Of a stretch of 33,338 nt of DNA, positions 11,659-25,468 are shown piece after piece. The stretch is from NCBI GenBank assembly GCA_039105265.1, contig JAPFFF010000179.1, forward strand, positions 1 through 33,338, read 5' to 3'. The notes under the pieces were generated by a model. That model had not been told where the DNA came from. It searched no databases and was given only the letters and a program-made list of their open reading frames with translations. The translations under genes were made by a program, and so were the position numbers. Position 1 is the first letter of the stretch; each line of letters begins with the position of its first letter. This DNA is from Tritrichomonas musculus. Lineage: Eukaryota; Parabasalia; Tritrichomonadida; Tritrichomonadidae.

Positions 11659-13230
11659 TTAAAAACGATTTCGAAATTAAGTAAAATCAGTAAAAATTAA
11701 AGCTTAATCTCAATTATTCTTATTCTAACATTTCTCACAAATGAACAGAGTTAAATAAAACACAAATCTCAAACACTTTTGTAAGATAATTAAAAACGAT
11801 TTCGAAATTAAGTAAAATCAGTAAAAATTAAAGCTTAATCTCAGTTATTCTTATTCAAACGTTTCTCACAAGTGAACAGAGTTAAATAAAACACAAATCT
11901 CAAACACTTTTGTAAGATAATTGAAAACGATTTCGAAATTAAGTAAAATCAATAAAAATTAAAGCTTAATCTCAGTTATTCTTAATCTAACATTTCTCAC
12001 AAATGAACAGAGTTAAATAAAACACAAATCTCAAACACTTTTGTAAGATAATTATAAACGATTTCGAAATTAAGTAAAATCAGTAAAAATTAAAGCGCAA
12101 TATCAATTATTCTTATTCAAACGTTTCTCACAAGTGAACAGAGTTAAATAAAACACAAATCTCAAACACTTTTGTAAGATAATTAAAAACGATTTCGAAA
12201 TTAAGTAAAATCAGTAAAAATTAAAGCTTAATCTCAGTTATTCTTAATCTAACATTTCTCACAAATGAACAGAGTTAAATAAAACACAAATCTCAAACAC
12301 TTTTGTAAGATAATTAAAAACGATTTCGAAATTAAGTAAAATCAATAAAGATTAAATCGCAATATCAATTATTCTTATTCAAACGTTTCTCACAAGTGAA
12401 CAGAGTTAAATAAAACATAAATCTCAAACACTTTTGTAAGATAATTAAAAACGATTTCGAAATTAAGTAAAATCAGTAAAAATTAAAGCTTAATCTCAGT
12501 TATTCTTATTCAAACGTTTCTCACAAATGAACAGAGTTAAATAAAACACAAATCTCAAACACTTTTGTAAGATAATTAAAAACGATTTCGAAATTAAGTA
12601 AAATCAGTAAAAATTAAAGCTTAATCTCAGTTATTCTTATTCAAACGTTTCTCACAAGTGAACAGAGTTAAATAAAACATAAATCTCAAACACTTTTGTA
12701 AGATAATTATAAACGATTTCGAAATTAAGTAAAATCAGTAAAAATTAAAGCTTAATCTCAGTTATTCTTATTCAAACGTTTCTCACAAATGAACAGAGTT
12801 AAATAAAACACAAATCTCAAACACTTTTGTAAGATAATTAAAAACGATTTCGAAATTAAGTAAAATCAGTAAAAATTAAAGCTTAATCTCAATTATTCTT
12901 ATTCAAACGTTTCTCACAAGTGAACAGAGTTAAATAAAACACAAATCTCAAACACTTTTGTAAGATAATTAAAAACGATTTCGAAATTAAGTAAAATCAG
13001 TAAAAATTAAAGCGCAATATCAATTATTCTTATTCAAACGTTTCTCACAAATGAACAGAGTTAAATAAAACACAAATCTCAAACACTTTTGTAAGATAAT
13101 TAAAAACGATTTCGAAATTAAGTAAAATCAATAAAGATTAAATCGCAATATCAATTATTCTTATTCAAACGTTTCTCACAAGTGAACAGAGTTAAATAAA
13201 ACACAAATCTCAAACACTTTTGTAAGATAA
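11659..13230 (+). repeat. 12-monomer block, duplicated 19 monomers upstream (copy 2)
   Basis: Monomers 90-101 are the partner of 9170-10741. The stretch 12711-13284 shows no difference from 10222-10795. The remaining differences cluster in monomers 91 and 95-98. Since the mismatches use variants common elsewhere in the array, later conversion is as likely as point mutation. Confidence 0.78.
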
Positions 13231-13623
13231 TTAAAAACGATTTCGAAATTAAGTAAAATCAGTAAAAATTAAAGCTTAATCTCAGTTATTCTTAATCTAA
13301 CATTTCTCACAAATGAACAGAGTTAAATAAAACACAAATCTCAAACACTTTTGTAAGATAATTATAAACGATTTCGAAATTAAGTAAAATCAGTAAAAAT
13401 TAAAGCGCAATATCAATTATTCTTATTCAAACGTTTCTCACAAGTGAACAGAGTTAAATAAAACACAAATCTCAAACACTTTTGTAAGATAATTAAAAAC
13501 GATTTCGAAATTAAGTAAAATCAGTAAAAATTAAAGCTTAATCTCAGTTATTCTTAATCTAACATTTCTCACAAATGAACAGAGTTAAATAAAACACAAA
13601 TCTCAAACACTTTTGTAAGATAA
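13231..13623 (+). repeat. Recurring trimer Q - d - Q (393 bp), first of seven
   Basis: A three-monomer module consists of a Q monomer beginning ttaaaaacg, a 'd' monomer beginning ttataaacg with agtgaac, and another Q monomer. It occurs unchanged at 13231, 15196, 19126, 20829, 22925, 24235 and 26200. Close relatives lie at 9432 and 11921, where the first Q begins ttgaaaacg. It is usually followed by a 'c' monomer or its mosaic. The spacing between copies is irregular. Confidence 0.78.
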
Positions 13624-15119
13624 TTAAAAACGATTTCGAAATTAAGTAAAATCAGTAAAAATTAAAGCTTAATCTCAGTTATTCTTATTCAAACGTTTCT
13701 CACAAATGAACAGAGTTAAATAAAACACAAATCTCAAACACTTTTGTAAGATAATTAAAAACGATTTCGAAATTAAGTAAAATCAGTAAAAATTAAAGCT
13801 TAATCTCAGTTATTCTTAATCTAACATTTCTCACAAATGAACAGAGTTAAATAAAACACAAATCTCAAACACTTTTGTAAGATAATTATAAACGATTTCG
13901 AAATTAAGTAAAATCAGTAAAAATTAAAGCTTAATCTCAGTTATTCTTAATCTAACATTTCTCACAAATGAACAGAGTTAAATAAAACACAAATCTCAAA
14001 CACTTTTGTAAGATAATTATAAACGATTTCGAAATTAAGTAAAATCAGTAAAAATTAAAGCGCAATATCAATTATTCTTATTCAAACGTTTCTCACAAAT
14101 GAACAGAGTTAAATAAAACACAAATCTCAAACACTTTTGTAAGATAATTAAAAACGATTTCGAAATTAAGTAAAATCAGTAAAAATTAAAGCTTAATCTC
14201 AGTTATTCTTATTCAAACGTTTCTCACAAATGAACAGAGTTAAATAAAACACAAATCTCAAACACTTTTGTAAGATAATTAAAAACGATTTCGAAATTAA
14301 GTAAAATCAATAAAAATTAAAGCTTAATCTCAGTTATTCTTATTCAAACGTTTCTCACAAGTGAACAGAGTTAAATAAAACACAAATCTCAAACACTTTT
14401 GTAAGATAATTGAAAACGATTTCGAAATTAAGTAAAATCAATAAAAATTAAAGCTTAATCTCAGTTATTCTTAATCTAACATTTCTCACAAATGAACAGA
14501 GTTAAATAAAACACAAATCTCAAACACTTTTGTAAGATAATTATAAACGATTTCGAAATTAAGTAAAATCAGTAAAAATTAAAGCTTAATCTCAGTTATT
14601 CTTATTCAAACGTTTCTCACAAATGAACAGAGTTAAATAAAACACAAATCTCAAACACTTTTGTAAGATAATTAAAAACGATTTCGAAATTAAGTAAAAT
14701 CAGTAAAAATTAAAGCTTAATCTCAGTTATTCTTAATCTAACATTTCTCACAAATGAACAGAGTTAAATAAAACACAAATCTCAAACACTTTTGTAAGAT
14801 AATTATAAACGATTTCGAAATTAAGTAAAATCAGTAAAAATTAAAGCTTAATCTCAGTTATTCTTATTCAAACGTTTCTCACAAATGAACAGAGTTAAAT
14901 AAAACACAAATCTCAAACACTTTTGTAAGATAATTATAAACGATTTCGAAATTAAGTAAAATCAGTAAAAATTAAAGCTTAATCTCAGTTATTCTTATTC
15001 AAACGTTTCTCACAAGTGAACAGAGTTAAATAAAACACAAATCTCAAACACTTTTGTAAGATAATTATAAACGATTTCGAAATTAAGTAAAATCAGTAAA
15101 AATTAAAGCGCAATATCAA

Positions 15120-16770
15120 TTATTCTTATTCAAACGTTTCTCACAAATGAACAGAGTTAAATAAAACACAAATCTCAAACACTTTTGTAAGATAATTAAA
15201 AACGATTTCGAAATTAAGTAAAATCAGTAAAAATTAAAGCTTAATCTCAGTTATTCTTAATCTAACATTTCTCACAAATGAACAGAGTTAAATAAAACAC
15301 AAATCTCAAACACTTTTGTAAGATAATTATAAACGATTTCGAAATTAAGTAAAATCAGTAAAAATTAAAGCGCAATATCAATTATTCTTATTCAAACGTT
15401 TCTCACAAGTGAACAGAGTTAAATAAAACACAAATCTCAAACACTTTTGTAAGATAATTAAAAACGATTTCGAAATTAAGTAAAATCAGTAAAAATTAAA
15501 GCTTAATCTCAGTTATTCTTAATCTAACATTTCTCACAAATGAACAGAGTTAAATAAAACACAAATCTCAAACACTTTTGTAAGATAATTAAAAACGATT
15601 TCGAAATTAAGTAAAATCAATAAAGATTAAAGCTTAATCTCAGTTATTCTTATTCAAACGTTTCTCACAAGTGAACAGAGTTAAATAAAACATAAATCTC
15701 AAACACTTTTGTAAGATAATTAAAAACGATTTCGAAATTAAGTAAAATCAATAAAAATTAAAGCTTAATATCAATTATTCTTATTCAAACGTTTCTCACA
15801 AGTGAACAGAGTTAAATAAAACATAAATCTCAAACACTTTTGTAAGATAATTATAAACGATTTCGAAATTAAGTAAAATCAGTAAAAATTAAAGCTTAAT
15901 CTCAGTTATTCTTATTCAAACGTTTCTCACAAATGAACAGAGTTAAATAAAACACAAATCTCAAACACTTTTGTAAGATAATTAAAAACGATTTCGAAAT
16001 TAAGTAAAATCAGTAAAAATTAAAGCTTAATCTCAGTTATTCTTAATCTAACATTTCTCACAAATGAACAGAGTTAAATAAAACACAAATCTCAAACACT
16101 TTTGTAAGATAATTAAAAACGATTTCGAAATTAAGTAAAATCAGTAAAAATTAAAGCTTAATCTCAGTTATTCTTATTCAAACGTTTCTCACAAATGAAC
16201 AGAGTTAAATAAAACACAAATCTCAAACACTTTTGTAAGATAATTAAAAACGATTTCGAAATTAAGTAAAATCAGTAAAAATTAAAGCTTAATCTCAGTT
16301 ATTCTTATTCAAACGTTTCTCACAAATGAACAGAGTTAAATAAAACACAAATCTCAAACACTTTTGTAAGATAATTATAAACGATTTCGAAATTAAGTAA
16401 AATCAGTAAAAATTAAAGCTTAATCTCAGTTATTCTTATTCAAACGTTTCTCACAAATGAACAGAGTTAAATAAAACACAAATCTCAAACACTTTTGTAA
16501 GATAATTATAAACGATTTCGAAATTAAGTAAAATCAGTAAAAATTAAAGCTTAATCTCAGTTATTCTTATTCAAACGTTTCTCACAAGTGAACAGAGTTA
16601 AATAAAACACAAATCTCAAACACTTTTGTAAGATAATTATAAACGATTTCGAAATTAAGTAAAATCAGTAAAAATTAAAGCGCAATATCAATTATTCTTA
16701 TTCAAACGTTTCTCACAAATGAACAGAGTTAAATAAAACACAAATCTCAAACACTTTTGTAAGATAATTA
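15120..16770 (+). repeat. Long duplicated segment, 30-monomer offset (copy 1)
   Basis: This 1,651-bp stretch matches 19050-20700, 3,930 bp away, with one difference seen (A at 16246 against G at 20176). It contains two monomers seen only in these two segments: 15589-15719 with aataaagattaaagctt, and 15720-15850 with gcttaatatcaatt. These private forms make the shared origin clear. The offset equals the 30-monomer period of the left end, although the monomer order is different. Confidence 0.85.
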
Positions 16771-16902
16771 TAAACGATTTCGAAATTAAGTAAAATCAGT
16801 AAAAATTAAAGCTTAATCTCAGTTATTCTTATTCAAACGTTTCTCACAAGTGAACAGAGTTAAATAAAACACAAATCTCAAACACTTTTGTAAGATAATT
16901 AT

Positions 16903-18997
16903 AAACGATTTCGAAATTAAGTAAAATCAGTAAAAATTAAAGCTTAATCTCAGTTATTCTTAATCTAACATTTCTCACAAATGAACAGAGTTAAATAAAA
17001 CACAAATCTCAAACACTTTTGTAAGATAATTAAAAACGATTTCGAAATTAAGTAAAATCAATAAAGATTAAATCGCAATATCAATTATTCTTATTCAAAC
17101 GTTTCTCACAAGTGAACAGAGTTAAATAAAACATAAATCTCAAACACTTTTGTAAGATAATTATAAACGATTTCGAAATTAAGTAAAATCAGTAAAAATT
17201 AAAGCTTAATCTCAGTTATTCTTATTCAAACGTTTCTCACAAATGAACAGAGTTAAATAAAACACAAATCTCAAACACTTTTATAAGATAATTAAAAACG
17301 ATTTCGAAATTAAGTAAAATCAGTAAAAATTAAAGCTTAATCTCAGTTATTCTTATTCTAACATTTCTCACAAATGAACAGAGTTAAATAAAACACAAAT
17401 CTCAAACACTTTTGTAAGATAATTAAAAACGATTTCGAAATTAAGTAAAATCAATAAAAATTAAAGCTTAATCTCAGTTATTCTTATTCAAACGTTTCTC
17501 ACAAGTGAACAGAGTTAAATAAAACACAAATCTCAAACACTTTTGTAAGATAATTGAAAACGATTTCGAAATTAAGTAAAATCAATAAAAATTAAAGCTT
17601 AATCTCAGTTATTCTTAATCTAACATTTCTCACAAATGAACAGAGTTAAATAAAACACAAATCTCAAACACTTTTGTAAGATAATTATAAACGATTTCGA
17701 AATTAAGTAAAATCAGTAAAAATTAAAGCTTAATCTCAGTTATTCTTATTCAAACGTTTCTCACAAATGAACAGAGTTAAATAAAACACAAATCTCAAAC
17801 ACTTTTGTAAGATAATTAAAAACGATTTCGAAATTAAGTAAAATCAGTAAAAATTAAAGCTTAATCTCAGTTATTCTTAATCTAACATTTCTCACAAATG
17901 AACAGAGTTAAATAAAACACAAATCTCAAACACTTTTGTAAGATAATTATAAACGATTTCGAAATTAAGTAAAATCAGTAAAAATTAAAGCTTAATCTCA
18001 ATTATTCTTAATCTAACATTTCTCACAAATGAACAGAGTTAAATAAAACACAAATCTCAAACACTTTTGTAAGATAATTATAAACGATTTCGAAATTAAG
18101 TAAAATCAGTAAAAATTAAAGCTTAATCTCAGTTATTCTTATTCAAACGTTTCTCACAAATGAACAGAGTTAAATAAAACACAAATCTCAAACACTTTTG
18201 TAAGATAATTAAAAACGATTTCGAAATTAAGTAAAATCAATAAAGATTAAATCGCAATATCAATTATTCTTATTCAAACGTTTCTCACAAGTGAACAGAG
18301 TTAAATAAAACACAAATCTCAAACACTTTTGTAAGATAATTATAAACGATTTCGAAATTAAGTAAAATCAGTAAAAATTAAAGCTTAATCTCAGTTATTC
18401 TTATTCAAACGTTTCTCACAAATGAACAGAGTTAAATAAAACACAAATCTCAAACACTTTTGTAAGATAATTAAAAACGATTTCGAAATTAAGTAAAATC
18501 AGTAAAAATTAAAGCTTAATCTCAGTTATTCTTATTCAAACGTTTCTCACAAATGAACAGAGTTAAATAAAACACAAATCTCAAACACTTTTGTAAGATA
18601 ATTAAAAACGATTTCGAAATTAAGTAAAATCAATAAAGATTAAATCGCAATATCAATTATTCTTATTCAAACGTTTCTCACAAGTGAACAGAGTTAAATA
18701 AAACACAAATCTCAAACACTTTTGTAAGATAATTAAAAACGATTTCGAAATTAAGTAAAATCAGTAAAAATTAAAGCTTAATCTCAGTTATTCTTAATCT
18801 AACATTTCTCACAAATGAACAGAGTTAAATAAAACACAAATCTCAAACACTTTTGTAAGATAATTATAAACGATTTCGAAATTAAGTAAAATCAGTAAAA
18901 ATTAAAGCGCAATATCAATTATTCTTATTCAAACGTTTCTCACAAGTGAACAGAGTTAAATAAAACACAAATCTCAAACACTTTTGTAAGATAATTA
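16903..18997 (+). repeat. Long identical segment, 32-monomer offset (copy 1)
   Basis: About 2,095 bp with no difference seen from 21095-23189, which lies 32 x 131 = 4,192 bp away. It spans monomers 131-145 and includes a recognisable run: 'c' with aacataaa, then ttttataag, then cttattctaaca, then the site-32 A form, then ttgaaaacg with Q. It follows the 30-offset segment, so the offset grows by two monomers between the two segments. Confidence 0.85.
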
Positions 18998-19049
18998 TAA
19001 ACGATTTCGAAATTAAGTAAAATCAGTAAAAATTAAAGCTTAATCTCAG

Positions 19050-20700
19050 TTATTCTTATTCAAACGTTTCTCACAAATGAACAGAGTTAAATAAAACACA
19101 AATCTCAAACACTTTTGTAAGATAATTAAAAACGATTTCGAAATTAAGTAAAATCAGTAAAAATTAAAGCTTAATCTCAGTTATTCTTAATCTAACATTT
19201 CTCACAAATGAACAGAGTTAAATAAAACACAAATCTCAAACACTTTTGTAAGATAATTATAAACGATTTCGAAATTAAGTAAAATCAGTAAAAATTAAAG
19301 CGCAATATCAATTATTCTTATTCAAACGTTTCTCACAAGTGAACAGAGTTAAATAAAACACAAATCTCAAACACTTTTGTAAGATAATTAAAAACGATTT
19401 CGAAATTAAGTAAAATCAGTAAAAATTAAAGCTTAATCTCAGTTATTCTTAATCTAACATTTCTCACAAATGAACAGAGTTAAATAAAACACAAATCTCA
19501 AACACTTTTGTAAGATAATTAAAAACGATTTCGAAATTAAGTAAAATCAATAAAGATTAAAGCTTAATCTCAGTTATTCTTATTCAAACGTTTCTCACAA
19601 GTGAACAGAGTTAAATAAAACATAAATCTCAAACACTTTTGTAAGATAATTAAAAACGATTTCGAAATTAAGTAAAATCAATAAAAATTAAAGCTTAATA
19701 TCAATTATTCTTATTCAAACGTTTCTCACAAGTGAACAGAGTTAAATAAAACATAAATCTCAAACACTTTTGTAAGATAATTATAAACGATTTCGAAATT
19801 AAGTAAAATCAGTAAAAATTAAAGCTTAATCTCAGTTATTCTTATTCAAACGTTTCTCACAAATGAACAGAGTTAAATAAAACACAAATCTCAAACACTT
19901 TTGTAAGATAATTAAAAACGATTTCGAAATTAAGTAAAATCAGTAAAAATTAAAGCTTAATCTCAGTTATTCTTAATCTAACATTTCTCACAAATGAACA
20001 GAGTTAAATAAAACACAAATCTCAAACACTTTTGTAAGATAATTAAAAACGATTTCGAAATTAAGTAAAATCAGTAAAAATTAAAGCTTAATCTCAGTTA
20101 TTCTTATTCAAACGTTTCTCACAAATGAACAGAGTTAAATAAAACACAAATCTCAAACACTTTTGTAAGATAATTGAAAACGATTTCGAAATTAAGTAAA
20201 ATCAGTAAAAATTAAAGCTTAATCTCAGTTATTCTTATTCAAACGTTTCTCACAAATGAACAGAGTTAAATAAAACACAAATCTCAAACACTTTTGTAAG
20301 ATAATTATAAACGATTTCGAAATTAAGTAAAATCAGTAAAAATTAAAGCTTAATCTCAGTTATTCTTATTCAAACGTTTCTCACAAATGAACAGAGTTAA
20401 ATAAAACACAAATCTCAAACACTTTTGTAAGATAATTATAAACGATTTCGAAATTAAGTAAAATCAGTAAAAATTAAAGCTTAATCTCAGTTATTCTTAT
20501 TCAAACGTTTCTCACAAGTGAACAGAGTTAAATAAAACACAAATCTCAAACACTTTTGTAAGATAATTATAAACGATTTCGAAATTAAGTAAAATCAGTA
20601 AAAATTAAAGCGCAATATCAATTATTCTTATTCAAACGTTTCTCACAAATGAACAGAGTTAAATAAAACACAAATCTCAAACACTTTTGTAAGATAATTA
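19050..20700 (+). repeat. Long duplicated segment, 30-monomer offset (copy 2)
   Basis: Partner of 15120-16770. The two diagnostic monomers lie at 19519-19649 and 19650-19780. The left limit is set by monomer 146 having the common body where monomer 116 has the 'd' body. The right limit is site 4 of monomer 159. Confidence 0.85.
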
Positions 20701-20761
20701 AAAACGATTTCGAAATTAAGTAAAATCAGTAAAAATTAAAGCTTAATCTCAGTTATTCTTA
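19836..20761 (+). repeat. Identical segment, 27-monomer offset (copy 1)
   Basis: About 926 bp matching 23373-24298, 3,537 bp away, with no difference seen. It includes the ttgaaaacg monomer at 20174, whose partner is at 23711. It overlaps the 30-offset duplicate 19050-20700, so the region is present in three related versions. Confidence 0.8.
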
Positions 20762-21094
20762 TTCAAACGTTTCTCACAAATGAACAGAGTTAAATAAAAC
20801 ACAAATCTCAAACACTTTTATAAGATAATTAAAAACGATTTCGAAATTAAGTAAAATCAGTAAAAATTAAAGCTTAATCTCAGTTATTCTTAATCTAACA
20901 TTTCTCACAAATGAACAGAGTTAAATAAAACACAAATCTCAAACACTTTTGTAAGATAATTATAAACGATTTCGAAATTAAGTAAAATCAGTAAAAATTA
21001 AAGCGCAATATCAATTATTCTTATTCAAACGTTTCTCACAAGTGAACAGAGTTAAATAAAACACAAATCTCAAACACTTTTGTAAGATAATTAA

Positions 21095-23189
21095 AAACGA
21101 TTTCGAAATTAAGTAAAATCAGTAAAAATTAAAGCTTAATCTCAGTTATTCTTAATCTAACATTTCTCACAAATGAACAGAGTTAAATAAAACACAAATC
21201 TCAAACACTTTTGTAAGATAATTAAAAACGATTTCGAAATTAAGTAAAATCAATAAAGATTAAATCGCAATATCAATTATTCTTATTCAAACGTTTCTCA
21301 CAAGTGAACAGAGTTAAATAAAACATAAATCTCAAACACTTTTGTAAGATAATTATAAACGATTTCGAAATTAAGTAAAATCAGTAAAAATTAAAGCTTA
21401 ATCTCAGTTATTCTTATTCAAACGTTTCTCACAAATGAACAGAGTTAAATAAAACACAAATCTCAAACACTTTTATAAGATAATTAAAAACGATTTCGAA
21501 ATTAAGTAAAATCAGTAAAAATTAAAGCTTAATCTCAGTTATTCTTATTCTAACATTTCTCACAAATGAACAGAGTTAAATAAAACACAAATCTCAAACA
21601 CTTTTGTAAGATAATTAAAAACGATTTCGAAATTAAGTAAAATCAATAAAAATTAAAGCTTAATCTCAGTTATTCTTATTCAAACGTTTCTCACAAGTGA
21701 ACAGAGTTAAATAAAACACAAATCTCAAACACTTTTGTAAGATAATTGAAAACGATTTCGAAATTAAGTAAAATCAATAAAAATTAAAGCTTAATCTCAG
21801 TTATTCTTAATCTAACATTTCTCACAAATGAACAGAGTTAAATAAAACACAAATCTCAAACACTTTTGTAAGATAATTATAAACGATTTCGAAATTAAGT
21901 AAAATCAGTAAAAATTAAAGCTTAATCTCAGTTATTCTTATTCAAACGTTTCTCACAAATGAACAGAGTTAAATAAAACACAAATCTCAAACACTTTTGT
22001 AAGATAATTAAAAACGATTTCGAAATTAAGTAAAATCAGTAAAAATTAAAGCTTAATCTCAGTTATTCTTAATCTAACATTTCTCACAAATGAACAGAGT
22101 TAAATAAAACACAAATCTCAAACACTTTTGTAAGATAATTATAAACGATTTCGAAATTAAGTAAAATCAGTAAAAATTAAAGCTTAATCTCAATTATTCT
22201 TAATCTAACATTTCTCACAAATGAACAGAGTTAAATAAAACACAAATCTCAAACACTTTTGTAAGATAATTATAAACGATTTCGAAATTAAGTAAAATCA
22301 GTAAAAATTAAAGCTTAATCTCAGTTATTCTTATTCAAACGTTTCTCACAAATGAACAGAGTTAAATAAAACACAAATCTCAAACACTTTTGTAAGATAA
22401 TTAAAAACGATTTCGAAATTAAGTAAAATCAATAAAGATTAAATCGCAATATCAATTATTCTTATTCAAACGTTTCTCACAAGTGAACAGAGTTAAATAA
22501 AACACAAATCTCAAACACTTTTGTAAGATAATTATAAACGATTTCGAAATTAAGTAAAATCAGTAAAAATTAAAGCTTAATCTCAGTTATTCTTATTCAA
22601 ACGTTTCTCACAAATGAACAGAGTTAAATAAAACACAAATCTCAAACACTTTTGTAAGATAATTAAAAACGATTTCGAAATTAAGTAAAATCAGTAAAAA
22701 TTAAAGCTTAATCTCAGTTATTCTTATTCAAACGTTTCTCACAAATGAACAGAGTTAAATAAAACACAAATCTCAAACACTTTTGTAAGATAATTAAAAA
22801 CGATTTCGAAATTAAGTAAAATCAATAAAGATTAAATCGCAATATCAATTATTCTTATTCAAACGTTTCTCACAAGTGAACAGAGTTAAATAAAACACAA
22901 ATCTCAAACACTTTTGTAAGATAATTAAAAACGATTTCGAAATTAAGTAAAATCAGTAAAAATTAAAGCTTAATCTCAGTTATTCTTAATCTAACATTTC
23001 TCACAAATGAACAGAGTTAAATAAAACACAAATCTCAAACACTTTTGTAAGATAATTATAAACGATTTCGAAATTAAGTAAAATCAGTAAAAATTAAAGC
23101 GCAATATCAATTATTCTTATTCAAACGTTTCTCACAAGTGAACAGAGTTAAATAAAACACAAATCTCAAACACTTTTGTAAGATAATTA
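21095..23189 (+). repeat. Long identical segment, 32-monomer offset (copy 2)
   Basis: Partner of 16903-18997, covering monomers 163-177. Its right-hand part is shared again with 25469-26623, so part of this segment exists in three near-identical copies within 10 kb. Confidence 0.85.
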
Positions 23190-23348
23190 AAAACGATTTC
23201 GAAATTAAGTAAAATCAGTAAAAATTAAAGCTTAATCTCAGTTATTCTTAATCTAACATTTCTCACAAATGAACAGAGTTAAATAAAACACAAATCTCAA
23301 ACACTTTTGTAAGATAATTAAAAACGATTTCGAAATTAAGTAAAATCA
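22194..23348 (+). repeat. Identical segment, 25-monomer offset (copy 1)
   Basis: About 1,155 bp matching 25469-26623, 25 x 131 = 3,275 bp away, with no difference seen. It covers monomers 171-178 and flanking parts. Most of it also belongs to the 32-offset duplication with 16903-18997. Confidence 0.8.
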
Positions 23349-23372
23349 GTAAAAATTAAAGCGCAATATCAA

Positions 23373-24298
23373 TTATTCTTATTCAAACGTTTCTCACAAA
23401 TGAACAGAGTTAAATAAAACACAAATCTCAAACACTTTTGTAAGATAATTAAAAACGATTTCGAAATTAAGTAAAATCAGTAAAAATTAAAGCTTAATCT
23501 CAGTTATTCTTAATCTAACATTTCTCACAAATGAACAGAGTTAAATAAAACACAAATCTCAAACACTTTTGTAAGATAATTAAAAACGATTTCGAAATTA
23601 AGTAAAATCAGTAAAAATTAAAGCTTAATCTCAGTTATTCTTATTCAAACGTTTCTCACAAATGAACAGAGTTAAATAAAACACAAATCTCAAACACTTT
23701 TGTAAGATAATTGAAAACGATTTCGAAATTAAGTAAAATCAGTAAAAATTAAAGCTTAATCTCAGTTATTCTTATTCAAACGTTTCTCACAAATGAACAG
23801 AGTTAAATAAAACACAAATCTCAAACACTTTTGTAAGATAATTATAAACGATTTCGAAATTAAGTAAAATCAGTAAAAATTAAAGCTTAATCTCAGTTAT
23901 TCTTATTCAAACGTTTCTCACAAATGAACAGAGTTAAATAAAACACAAATCTCAAACACTTTTGTAAGATAATTATAAACGATTTCGAAATTAAGTAAAA
24001 TCAGTAAAAATTAAAGCTTAATCTCAGTTATTCTTATTCAAACGTTTCTCACAAGTGAACAGAGTTAAATAAAACACAAATCTCAAACACTTTTGTAAGA
24101 TAATTATAAACGATTTCGAAATTAAGTAAAATCAGTAAAAATTAAAGCGCAATATCAATTATTCTTATTCAAACGTTTCTCACAAATGAACAGAGTTAAA
24201 TAAAACACAAATCTCAAACACTTTTGTAAGATAATTAAAAACGATTTCGAAATTAAGTAAAATCAGTAAAAATTAAAGCTTAATCTCAGTTATTCTTA
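23373..24298 (+). repeat. Identical segment, 27-monomer offset (copy 2)
   Basis: Partner of 19836-20761. Its ttgaaaacg monomer (23711) shares the variant of the copy at 20174 rather than the A-form at 16244. This places the A/G difference before the 27-offset duplication. Confidence 0.8.
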
Positions 24299-25468
24299 AT
24301 CTAACATTTCTCACAAATGAACAGAGTTAAATAAAACACAAATCTCAAACACTTTTGTAAGATAATTATAAACGATTTCGAAATTAAGTAAAATCAGTAA
24401 AAATTAAAGCGCAATATCAATTATTCTTATTCAAACGTTTCTCACAAGTGAACAGAGTTAAATAAAACACAAATCTCAAACACTTTTGTAAGATAATTAA
24501 AAACGATTTCGAAATTAAGTAAAATCAGTAAAAATTAAAGCTTAATCTCAGTTATTCTTAATCTAACATTTCTCACAAATGAACAGAGTTAAATAAAACA
24601 CAAATCTCAAACACTTTTGTAAGATAATTAAAAACGATTTCGAAATTAAGTAAAATCAATAAAGATTAAATCGCAATATCAATTATTCTTATTCAAACGT
24701 TTCTCACAAGTGAACAGAGTTAAATAAAACATAAATCTCAAACACTTTTGTAAGATAATTAAAAACGATTTCGAAATTAAGTAAAATCAGTAAAAATTAA
24801 AGCTTAATCTCAGTTATTCTTATTCAAACGTTTCTCACAAATGAACAGAGTTAAATAAAACACAAATCTCAAACACTTTTGTAAGATAATTAAAAACGAT
24901 TTCGAAATTAAGTAAAATCAGTAAAAATTAAAGCTTAATCTCAGTTATTCTTATTCAAACGTTTCTCACAAGTGAACAGAGTTAAATAAAACACAAATCT
25001 CAAACACTTTTGTAAGATAATTGAAAACGATTTCGAAATTAAGTAAAATCAGTAAAAATTAAAGCTTAATCTCAATTATTCTTATTCTAACATTTCTCAC
25101 AAATGAACAGAGTTAAATAAAACACAAATCTCAAACACTTTTGTAAGATAATTAAAAACGATTTCGAAATTAAGTAAAATCAATAAAGATTAAATCGCAA
25201 TATCAATTATTCTTATTCAAACGTTTCTCACAAATGAACAGAGTTAAATAAAACACAAATCTCAAACACTTTTGTAAGATAATTGAAAACGATTTCGAAA
25301 TTAAGTAAAATCAATAAAGATTAAATCGCAATATCAATTATTCTTATTCAAACGTTTCTCACAAGTGAACAGAGTTAAATAAAACACAAATCTCAAACAC
25401 TTTTGTAAGATAATTATAAACGATTTCGAAATTAAGTAAAATCAGTAAAAATTAAAGCTTAATCTCAG

